From Davidsoniella eucalypti (Eukaryota; Ascomycota; Sordariomycetes; Microascales; Ceratocystidaceae): 64,000 bases of DNA. This document shows positions 10,174-18,462 of the stretch, one piece after another. The notes beneath the pieces are model-generated. The model saw nothing but the letters and a program-made list of their open reading frames with translations. It had not been told where the DNA came from and did no database searches. Where the stretch lies: contig RMBW01000085.1 in NCBI GenBank assembly GCA_004009845.1, forward strand, positions 1 through 64,000, written 5' to 3'. The position numbers and the translations under genes are program-made. Positions within the stretch are counted from its first letter, which is position 1. Every line of letters starts with the position of its first letter.

Positions 10174-10741
10174 ATATGTCAAAGCAAAATATTCGTTAAC
10201 CCCGAGCTATGAAATATGGAGCACTGCTTGAAGAAGAACAACGAAACAAATGAAACAAAAAAAAAAGCACAACTATCTATTGTAAAAACATCTTCATAGC
10301 TCTATAGCTAACTATAAGATTAATGAATTAAAAAAATAAAAACTATAGTAAGAGGCTTAGAATATTGTGACAATGCTTTGTAGTACAGAATAGACTTCAT
10401 TCTAGAAATGTGCCTAACTTTCCAAAGTTGGACTCTGTTTCAAGCTCTCTTCTTAGATTTGTCTTTTCTTATAAGGTAGTACTGACTTATATATTAGATC
10501 CACACATTGGACATTACTAGGCTGTATCAAGGAAGTAGTGGAGGGATAGTTGGTTTAGTTGATGCCAATGATGCTCAGAAGCTTAATATGTAAGAGTACT
10601 ACCTAAACCAGTAATGTTGAATTTTTCATAGTTAGCTATTAAAAAAAATCAAGATTAGCAGGTTATTTTTCTTTCATTACAAACAAAACAAAAGTTTATA
10701 AGCATGTTACCAATTACGTAAATGTAAAGGTTGTATCAAGC
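10174..10741. other. AT-rich spacer
   Basis: Nothing recognisable. A CATAGCTCTATAGCTA tract near 10297-10312 resembles the GAGCTATA repeat at 5811-5833. Confidence 0.4.
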
Positions 10742-10886
10742 CTACTCCACGGTTCTGGCGAGCCAGGCTGAAGTGGTCTTTGACATACGTTGTTGTAGTA
10801 TCTCGAACGTAGTTTCAGACCTGGGGTCCATCGATTCGCCCTGGGAGAACACCATGGGGTAGAACTGCTCGCCAGCTTCCACCGCT
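10742..10886 (-). pseudogene. Coding-like fragment of unknown origin
   Basis: On the minus strand, a 48-codon open stretch starts immediately beyond the tail of SINE-like copy 2 and ends at TAG 10744-10742. Its composition is protein-like (it includes EQFYPMVFSQGES and SKTTSAWLARTVE), unlike the AT-rich surroundings. It has no start codon and no recognised family. It may be a transposon-carried or transduced gene fragment. Confidence 0.3.
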
Positions 10887-10890
10887 CGAC

Positions 10891-11028
10891 ATTTGATTTG
10901 ATTTGATTATATTTAACGTCTACCTAAATCACTAAGAGCATACGACGCCGTATTGGTTACCGGACTTCACCGCTTGACAAACTCAATAGCTTTGTAAGTA
11001 TATAGGACGACACCGTCCCCTAACCCCG
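10891..11028 (-). mobile_element. SINE-like retroposon copy 2
   Basis: On the plus strand the copy starts with ATTTGATTTGATTTGATTAT (the complement of the (AAATC)n tail), runs through TTAACGTCTACC, CATACGACGCCG, GGTTACCGGAC and AATAGCTTTGTA, and ends with GGACGACACCGTCCCC and TAACCCC. It is about 138 bp and nearly identical to copy 3 over the whole length. It abuts copy 3 directly, and no target-site duplication is visible around the pair. Polarity is minus. Confidence 0.7.
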
Positions 11029-11163
11029 AATTTGATTTGATTTGATTATATTTAACGTCTACCTAAGTCACTAAGAGCATACGACGCCGGATTGGTTACC
11101 GGACTCCTCCGCTCGACAACTCAATAGCTTTGTATGTGCGGGACGACACCGTCCCCTAACCCC
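11029..11163 (-). mobile_element. SINE-like retroposon copy 3
   Basis: This is a second near full-length copy (about 135 bp), head-to-tail with copy 2. It carries the same ordered blocks, including CATACGACGCCG, GGTTACCGGAC and the GGGACGACACCGTCCCC end. A box-B-like GGTAACCAATCC is present on the minus strand but is a weak match, so a Pol III promoter is not established; the family could equally be the 3' end of a LINE. Confidence 0.7.
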
Positions 11164-11170
11164 AGAGAAC

Positions 11171-11247
11171 TAGTGGTCCATTTGATTTGATTTGATTATA
11201 TTTAACGTCTACCTAAATCACTAAGATCATAGTACATAGTGGTCCAT
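11171..11247 (-). mobile_element. SINE-like retroposon copy 4, 5'-truncated, with target-site duplication
   Basis: Only the tail-proximal 55 bp or so of the family is present (about 11181-11236). It is flanked by TAGTGGTCCAT at 11171-11181 and 11237-11247. Truncation at the end opposite the tail is typical of incomplete target-primed reverse transcription and confirms minus polarity. Confidence 0.7.
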
Positions 11248-11356
11248 ACTATGAGCAACGAAAACAAATACAAAAAAAAAAAAAAGACCGCGCTGCCAAC
11301 AACCGCTATAATTTATAGACCCTACGGCATCACAGTTTACCAGCAAACATTCACTA

Positions 11357-11440
11357 GCGTAATTGGTGTAGTGGTAACATTAATCGTTGCCATCTGGTAA
11401 TGATTTCGATTAGCCCTGGGTTCGATTCCCAGATTACGCA
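11357..11440 (+). tRNA. tRNA-Gly (anticodon GCC) with an intron of about 13 nt
   Basis: The acceptor stem GCGTAAT/ATTACGC pairs perfectly. The D arm holds a canonical A box (TGGTGTAGTGG). The anticodon stem AATCG/CGATT encloses TTGCCA, giving anticodon GCC at 11389-11391. The T arm CTGGG-TTCGATT-CCCAG is a perfect B box. The anticodon loop is 20 nt instead of 7, which fits an intron of about 13 nt just 3' of position 37. A genomic A follows the acceptor stem as the discriminator base. The gene decodes GGC/GGU glycine codons. The overall sequence resembles fungal tRNA-Gly(GCC). Confidence 0.93.
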
Positions 11441-11445
11441 GTTGC

Positions 11446-11450
11446 TTTTT
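11446..11450 (+). terminator. Pol III terminator of tRNA-Gly
   Basis: A run of five T residues lies five bases after the mature tRNA end. Confidence 0.7.
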
Positions 11451-11847
11451 GTTTTCTCTTCTTGTGTTGGCGATATCTTTTTTCTTTTCTTTACATGATC
11501 GATGTTTTGTTATGTTGAACTTGACAATTGCTTGTGACACTAAGGTTTGGGCGGTCAGGCCCCTGCAAACCCCACAAAAACACATGTATGGGTGTATCTT
11601 GTATACGCCGCTAATGCCCATGCTTTGTTTTGCTATAGAGGCTAAAACGTGTCCAAGGTGCGGACAAGGCTGAGCTTCATAGTAGCAACCCCTCCTGCTT
11701 TAACCTCCTTCCCTAATTCCGATCAACACTACTCATACCTCTAACTCTTTAAATATCGCCATCTCACCATTGCAAAGGTCTCGAAGCGCATTGATAACTT
11801 GCATTATTACAGTCATCTAGCTCGTCATTTTCTTTTTTTTCATCATC
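11451..11847. other. Promoter/leader region of the AP-1 sigma gene
   Basis: This is a 400-base stretch without coding structure. The last 30 bases are pyrimidine-rich, up to the ATG at 11848. Confidence 0.45.
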
Positions 11848-12716
11848 ATGGCCATCCAGTATGTTACAGACGAAACCTCAAGGTCCCCCCCGAGTAACGA
11901 CATAACTAACGACGCTTTAGATACCTAATCTTGCTGTCGCGACAGGGTAAAGTGGTATGTAAACTGTCGCCATATATGACTCAATGGCTATCTTCATAGG
12001 ATTATTATCTGACCGTGTCTCAATTCATAGCGCCTGGCTAAATGGTTCACAACACTCTCTCCTAAGGAGAAGGCGAAGATTGTCAAAGATGTCACACAGC
12101 TTGTCCTCGCTAGAAGAACACGGATGTGCAACTTCCTTGAATACAAAGGTATGGAGTAAAGCTTGTGCATATGTCAATGTTAACATTCTAACGCAGTCCT
12201 CCGTACAGACACCAAGATTGTTTACCGCCGTTACGCCTCGCTATTTTTCATCACGGGTTGCTCCTCCGACGATAACGAACTGATAACCCTCGAAATCATC
12301 CACCGCTACGTCGAGCAGATGGATAAGTACTACGGCAATGTCTGCGAACTCGATATTATCTTCTCATTCACCAAGGCGTACTACATCCTGGACGAGATTT
12401 TGCTAGCAGGAGAGCTACAAGAAAGTAGCAAAAAGAATATTCTAAAGTGTATATCACAACAAGACTCTTTAGAAGACATGGAGGTAAGTCAGCCAAGTCC
12501 GGGATAAATGTCATCACATTGCATAAAAGATCCATTTGTTGCATCCTCAATTGCCCAGTCAGCATACCATGGAGATTCTAGGCGCTTGCTCGCTTTGAAT
12601 TTAACTACGTCAATGAAGCCTCGATTTCACTTCCCTAAAACCAGCAAACTAACACCGATTTCCTATCCTCTGTTTGTGCCATCCAGGTCGAAGACGAAGT
12701 TACTCGAATCATGTAA
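11848..12716 (+). CDS. APS1: AP-1 clathrin adaptor complex subunit sigma, five exons (155 aa)
   Basis: Exons are 11848-11858, 11921-11954, 12031-12148, 12209-12483 and 12687-12716; the introns are 62, 76, 60 and 203 nt. Donors are GTATGT, GTATGT, GTATGG and GTAAGT, with branch sites such as ATAACTAAC and AAACTAAC. The spliced product starts MAIQYLILLSRQGKV and contains AKWFTTLSPKEKAK, RRTRMCNFLEYK, YVEQMDKYYGNVCELD and LLAGELQESSKK, and it ends EDEVTRIM. This matches small-chain (sigma) adaptins over the full length of about 155 residues. It is one of four subunits of the AP-1 coat that sorts clathrin-coated cargo between the trans-Golgi and endosomes. The first exon is only 11 nt. The reading frame is intact throughout, and identification is near certain. 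Confidence 0.95.
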
Positions 12717-13799
12717 AGAACAAATTAGTTCTCTTTTGTTTGAACACTATACCCAAAGCTTTCACATGCTACCTATAGCAGGTTGAATAGCCGGATCGCA
12801 CGGCAGAAGCCTCATCTAATATTCCTTTCTTCATCTCCTGCAACACTCATAACAACGATTGGTCTACTGGGAGTTCTCACTAACGTTGGATCGCAACGAC
12901 CTTTCGTTGCTATTGGATTATAAAGGAGGTGGAAAAAGCACTCAAAGCAGCCGGCATATCTTGAATAAGCACTCTATTCACTCTTCGCCAAAAGCTCTCA
13001 CGGGGCTTCTTCCGATCCAGATAATCTACCACTACATTTCTTCTCTTTGTTGCACTTCTCTTCTTGTTACCACTTGGACATAAGTTCCCCACCTCTCTCT
13101 TACAACTATACACGACACAAGTCCAGCTTTATTTTGCTCTAAATCCGACACTCGATCTCGATTGAATCCCATAAATACCACTAAAACAACCAGATTGTCT
13201 AGGCCATACCTTGTACAGTCTACCACAGTCAAACACCGAAACATATCTTGAAAATTTAGCCGAACGATGGTGCCACACTAAGCCGATTGGCTAGTGATAA
13301 AGATGTCCTAGGTGGCATGCAAATGGGGTGATGGTAGCAACTTGCTATCGGGCTAGATTAGACTAGACTAGACTTGAGACACGATTTCAATAGTCATCAT
13401 TGTGTTGGGAAGTTCTTGGAGGGTAGCTAACTACTCTCGTATAATTCAGGGCTGGCATAGTGTGTAGGAGTTGTGCTATGGAAGACCATACTGTAGCTGC
13501 TTGGGGGTGTTGGATGGTATCCAGTCACCGGTCTCTGGTCCAAAAGCATGTCCTACATCTACTGTTTGTGATTAATGTCTCCCCTCACCGGGTCATGTAC
13601 AGAAAGTTGCAGTTGTTTATCTGGTACTACGGTACTAGTTTATAGTGCTCGTCACACAGTAACCCGCATACTTGAGTGGTGCCAGGAGAACGCTGCCTCG
13701 GAATAACAAGTTCATACACGTGCTTACATTTCCTTCTCCCCAGTGTCCATAATGTCCATGTTTGAATCTGGCTATTGACGCCACTACTGACGAATTCGC
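12717..13799. other. Spacer downstream of AP-1 sigma, no clear gene
   Basis: Short ORFs without recognisable domains. A TAGAC-type short repeat lies at about 13355-13375. I see nothing that can be called a gene. Confidence 0.4.
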
Positions 13800-13815
13800 T
13801 ATTCTAACCATACAG

Positions 13816-14082
13816 CAAAAGGCAATTGGCGAGATATTGATGTCGATACAAATGTAGTATGACGACGTTGCTGCGCGTGGAGCTTCGTACAGCTGCGATT
13901 CGTCAATAGCGGGGCCATCCTAGATGCACTCAAAAACGACTGCTATCTATCTCCAAATGTGCAACTATTTGGTACTAGTATTATCTGGTCCAAACCACCG
14001 GTTGTTGTGCTGGTCCGTGCGCCATACCTCAAACATCTGATCGTATTCAACTTATCCGTCAATATAGAAGAATCTTAACGCT
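13816..14082 (+). pseudogene. Unidentified coding-like ORF remnant
   Basis: One frame reads AKGNWRDIDVDTNVV, then a TGA, then continues open through about 75 codons containing FVNSGAILDALKNDCYL and WSKPPVVVLVRAPYL to a TAA at about 14078-14080. The TGA could lie in a short GTATGA...TACAG intron (36 nt, a multiple of three), though that would be unusually short. A CTAAC-like element and a CATACAG acceptor precede it, so this may be the last exons of a small unrecognised gene, or a decayed one. No family is recognised. Confidence 0.3.
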
Positions 14083-14433
14083 ATCGCAGCTATGAGCATT
14101 GTCTCTACAGCTTAAATATGCCAACCAGCAATGCACGAGGCACAACTCAATGAACGGGAACCCAACCAATGATATCATTATCGCAATCTCTACGTTTGCT
14201 ATGGCAGGTCCAAGATAATATGGGGGAACGGTGTCACTTTTCCCCTTCACAGCTTAGCAGAAAGAAGTGGGGCCTGAAGTCATCACAGGTGCCCCGCTAT
14301 ACTCATTGAGGCTTGATGCGTATTAGGCCTGTTGGCTGCTTAATGCACGCATGGCAGCAAAGGAAAGCAAGCGACTGTTGATCGAGTGCGGGTATGATGA
14401 GCAACAAAATATGGAGAGCGTTTAGTCAAGTAT

Positions 14434-14796
14434 CGCCAGTAGGCCTCATCAATAGCCAAAAAGGGCTCAGCAAGGCCAGGAATCCATACCAACAGCACAG
14501 GAGGGAGTGCGTCATTGCGACTCTACGAGTTCCACAAGAAGGGACACATGGACATACAACATAAGTATGTGCACCAGCTCAACGACTTGCTTGAGATATG
14601 CCGGTCCGTCCCTATATCAGTCACGACCAAACGCATGCTAGTGGGCCGCTTCGCTGCTAAGTTGTTGGTCGTTATCGGGCGCATCATCTACAGGATAGCT
14701 AGCGCCTTTTTACTCGAAGGATGGAAGAGGCAAAATCGCACGCAGGACAAGTCCATGATATCCTCGTCTAACGACGACATGGCCAAGGAAAGTTGA
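14434..14796 (+). pseudogene. Unidentified open frame, possibly a gene fragment
   Basis: A roughly 120-codon frame is open from just after a TAG at 14431-14433 to TGA at 14794-14796, with no ATG near its beginning. The translated text is amphipathic and helix-like (HKYVHQLNDLLEICRS, AAKLLVVIGRIIYRIA), unlike the low-complexity chance ORFs elsewhere. No homologue is recognised. It could be an internal exon of an unannotated gene or a degenerate one. Confidence 0.28.
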
Positions 14797-15795
14797 CGTA
14801 GGAGAACTTGACAGTAGAGCGAGACACCCAAGTAAGCATTCGCACACATGGTGCTGGGCAATTGCTGTGCTTGCGGCGTGCAGCGAATCATGGGCGATTG
14901 CATGCGTTTCTGTCACCAAGCACAACGCACCCGCGTAGTTGCCGGAACGGCTTTGCTCTGGCTGCTTTGGGAAACAATTGACACAACTTAACGGCACCGG
15001 TCCTAATTCGCATTGTTGAATTGCAGGCGGCGTTGCACACAATCCGAAACAATAGAGCTAAACGGATTTATCTGGGTTTAAAAAAAAGAAATTCCCTTTC
15101 CTTCTTTCATCGCCAAAACCGCATTGGATCTGCTGCTGTTTTCCCATAGCTCGTCTTTTTTTCCTCGGCCACTACTCAGCGTCGCTCCTTCGCGCTCTTT
15201 ACATGCACATATCGCAATAGCACTTTGGGTGTCAAGTCTGTCCTATCGCCTGATCTATCAGCTGTCGACGCTTCCCTCCTGTTCTGCAACTCGCATTTGT
15301 CCGTCCAATCACGGAGAGACTTCCAAGCCTTCCGTCCTCCACCACCTCTAGTCAGCTGCTCTTTTCTTTTTCCTCTTATTTTCTTCTGCTCTGTCGAATT
15401 GGTTTGTCCTGCCCAATTTGTCGTGCATGTTCGCCTGACTGCATTGGCCCTTTTTCCCTCTTACGTCTTCTCAATCTTGCCAACGCACCCACTTTCACTT
15501 TCACTTTCACTCTCACTGACTTGCACAGCTTTGGGCCTTGTTTCACCATCCGTCGTGATTAAGCCCTTGTCTTCCTGTCCCAGCCAAATAAACAACCTCC
15601 GACTATTTATATTCTCTTTTTTTCTCAAGTCTGACGGACACAGTTCTTGTGTCATTTTTTATTTGTCACTTCTTCATATCAGCACAAGCAAGCGTTTACT
15701 TCGTTCCGCCTGTTTTTTTAAGGCTTATAATTTTTGCAGAGATACCCAATCATCATATCTTCAACCTCAGCTCACTGTGGTTCACCGCCATCATC
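14797..15795. promoter_or_regulatory. MAF1 promoter and long pyrimidine-rich leader
   Basis: From about 15100 to the ATG at 15796 the plus strand is strongly C/T-rich (including a CTTTCA repeat at 15493-15515), typical of fungal core promoters and 5' UTRs. Chance ORFs in it (for example 15225-15827) are Ser/Leu/Pro-biased and run across the real start, so I do not call them genes. Confidence 0.5.
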
Positions 15796-17069
15796 ATGAA
15801 GGTACGCGCACTTTTTTTTCAGCGTAGCCTCTCTTGAAGCGTTCAGAAGAGAAAACATGAAAACACACCCACTCTAATAGCTTCTATTGCCAAACGCCAT
15901 GCGCTTCCATACATTGCTCTCCCCTGTCCCTGCTGCGTATGGCACGAAGGCAATTGGCCTATCGCCAACTTGATATTGATCATTGAGAAATCAAGCTGCT
16001 AACCCCCGCTTCCGCGCTTCAGTACCTACCAATTCCTGAGTTTGATACGGTCACGTCCGCCCTCAACTTCAATACACCCGACTGCAATGTCACTGGTGGT
16101 TGCGATCTATACACTACCAAGACTACCGGCTCTGACAAGAAGCTGTACAAGTCCATCGACCGAGACCTCTCTTCTCACCAAGAGGAGCTCCTCCGGTTAG
16201 GCGCATCATTTTCTCCCGAAAACGAAGCTATCATCAGCTCGTCGCCAAACCTGGCCATGATGAACCATACTAGCGCCTTTGGTCCGCTCTCCGATGTCAA
16301 CGGCCGCAAGATCTTCGCTCATCTTATCGCAACCCTCAATGCCAGTCATCCCCACTACGACTTCTCAAATATCCTCCGCCCGACCGATTTCTATCGCGAA
16401 AAGAATCTACGTCGTGTTATAAATGAGATCAATTCGCTTCTCCAGAGCGTACGGCCCAGTCATGATCACAACTCAATCCCTGTCACATCCCCCGCCTGGG
16501 GACCGCAATGTTGGGCTCTCATGGACAAGGAAATGCGCCTCGAGGAGTGTACGGTTTACAGTTACCAGCCCGACATAGATCCATTCGAAGAAGACGACCA
16601 TCCTATCTTTGCTGCTCATTACTTCTTCTTTAATCGCGCCCTGAAGCGTGTGGCCTATCTTTATGTGCGGATAGTAGCCGTGATGAGCTCACAAAGTCCT
16701 GCCATGCCGAGTAACATGCCTTCCCTCGGTGTGCGCCGCCGCTTAAGTTCTATGCCCGGTGGTTTTGGGCTTGACTCAAATCTTCAATTGAATACGGGGA
16801 GTCACAAACGCTCTGGTCAATGGCAACCGTCTGAGTTTTCTCTGAATGATCTAGGTGACGATGTTGACCTAAATCCAGTCATGGAAGAAGGCGACGACGA
16901 TGAAGGCTTTGTCTGGAATCGTGGCGAGAATGGTGACTTGGTACCATTTTCAGATGAAGATGATGTGGACGATTCCTTTGACAACGATGACGACGACGAT
17001 CTTGATATGGAGATGGATTACAATCCATTCCCTATAAATTACAGTATGTCGGGAGCCGCACACTATTGA
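15796..17069 (+). CDS. MAF1: Maf1, repressor of RNA polymerase III (350 aa)
   Basis: Exon 1 is only six bases (ATGAAG, 15796-15801). A 221-nt intron (GTACGC donor, GCTAAC branch, CTTCAG acceptor) follows, and exon 2 is 16023-17069. The product begins MKYLPIPEFDTVTSALNF, the conserved Maf1 start, followed by the block with DKKLYKSIDRDLSSHQEE. The central domain has FGPLSDVNGRKIFAHLIATL and FSNILRPTDFYREKNLRRV. Later blocks include SPAWGPQCWALMDKEM and YQPDIDPFEEDDHPI followed by AAHYFFFNRALKRVAYLYVR. The C-terminal 100 residues are acidic, as in fungal Maf1. Maf1 binds Pol III and lowers tRNA and 5S synthesis under stress; phosphorylation by TORC1 and PKA controls its nuclear entry in yeast. 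The intron after codon 2 makes the first exon easy to miss. Confidence 0.95.
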
Positions 17070-18462
17070 GTTGAAATGGCTCAGGGTTTTCACTCACTAT
17101 TACCATACCTACCCCCTTAGTTATCACCAGTAAAAACAACAAATATGCTGGATTTCTATTTTATTGTTCTCTTCTTCTTTTTAACTCTATTCATTCTTAT
17201 TTGTTATTATCACTTTATCTGTTTCTTGTTTTTAGTTTTTGCTGTTCTTTTTTTTTTTTTTCTTTTTTTTTTTCTTCTGTTTTCCTTTCAACATTGGTAA
17301 ACCTTCTGGCCTTACCCGGCTTCCATTCTATTTTCATGTCTACGGTTTTATTCACAGCTACAGTTTTTTTTTTTGTTTCGTGCGAGAAATAGTATAGATA
17401 TTTTCTCAGAATAGGAGGGAAAGAAAGTTAAAGATAGCTAGGTTTATTGCTAGCAAAAATCATGCTGTTCTCTTTAACTTTATATTCAAATGTCGTTCTA
17501 GGCGTAGACTTCATTCACTTCATTGTCTTTTTTGCAATGTTCTACATCTCTTCTTAAACATTTACTGTATCTTGTTATAGTTTTCATTTTCTTCGTCTTA
17601 ATAGTAGTTTTAATATTGTCACATTTTACATAATTTATTCATCACATCACAGAATACTCAGCATTCATTACTTTGAATAATACAAATTATCTTTTGATTA
17701 TGGTTCATGTCTAACATGTTAAGGCAATTGAATAAGATGAAAATCAATGGAAATATTTGGCGGCATCACGATATATCATGATGTGTATTTCGTGCACCAA
17801 ATAATTAATTCATCCAAAACCTTTGATTAAACCAATGAGACAAACAAATAAATATAGAGAAAACAGATTCCCATAAACGCCCATTGTAGATATTCCTAAA
17901 GAGGATGAAAAAGTGAAAATACTAGACAATAAAACCCCCCCGATCAGATCAAGATAGGAGGTATCAGTAGATACAGGAAACAAATGAACATCGGTAGTTT
18001 TTCTTGTATCATATAGCAAGAAATGACGTTTTCAAAAAAAAAAAGCATGATATCCTTCAAGACTAAGAAATAGCCATATATAATATCAGATAGCAGAGTT
18101 AGTTAGCCCTGATAGCCAGGCAAAACAAAGACCCATTCGAGATTATCCCAAAAAACATCCCACATGATGGGATATGCATGCATATAATGCACAAGATAAA
18201 GAGAAAGATGATAGAAGAGTAATAAAAAAAGAAAAACAGAAACAGAAAAAATGTCGTCAGATGAGAATAGAGAAGAAGAACAAAGATATGAACTGGTATC
18301 ATGAGTAGACGAAACAAGACAAAAACGCCTTCCGGGAAAACAAATCAAAAAGAGGGATAAAGAAAGAAGAAAGCGCAATCTAAAACAGGGCATAACAAAA
18401 GACAAAAAACGAAGAAAAAAAGATAGGGTACGCAGATATCAAACATCTCAAGGGCTCGGTTC
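17070..18462. other. Convergent 3' flanks of MAF1 and SLN1
   Basis: AT-rich with T-rich tracts on the MAF1 side (17240-17275, 17360-17375) and A-rich tracts on the SLN1 side. It is presumably 3' UTRs and terminators of the two convergent genes. No ORF is credible. Confidence 0.5.

Noticed and set aside
15225..15827. 200-codon ORF overlapping the MAF1 start
   Set aside because: Leu/Ser/Pro bias of a pyrimidine-rich leader; it crosses the true MAF1 start in another frame and has no domain.
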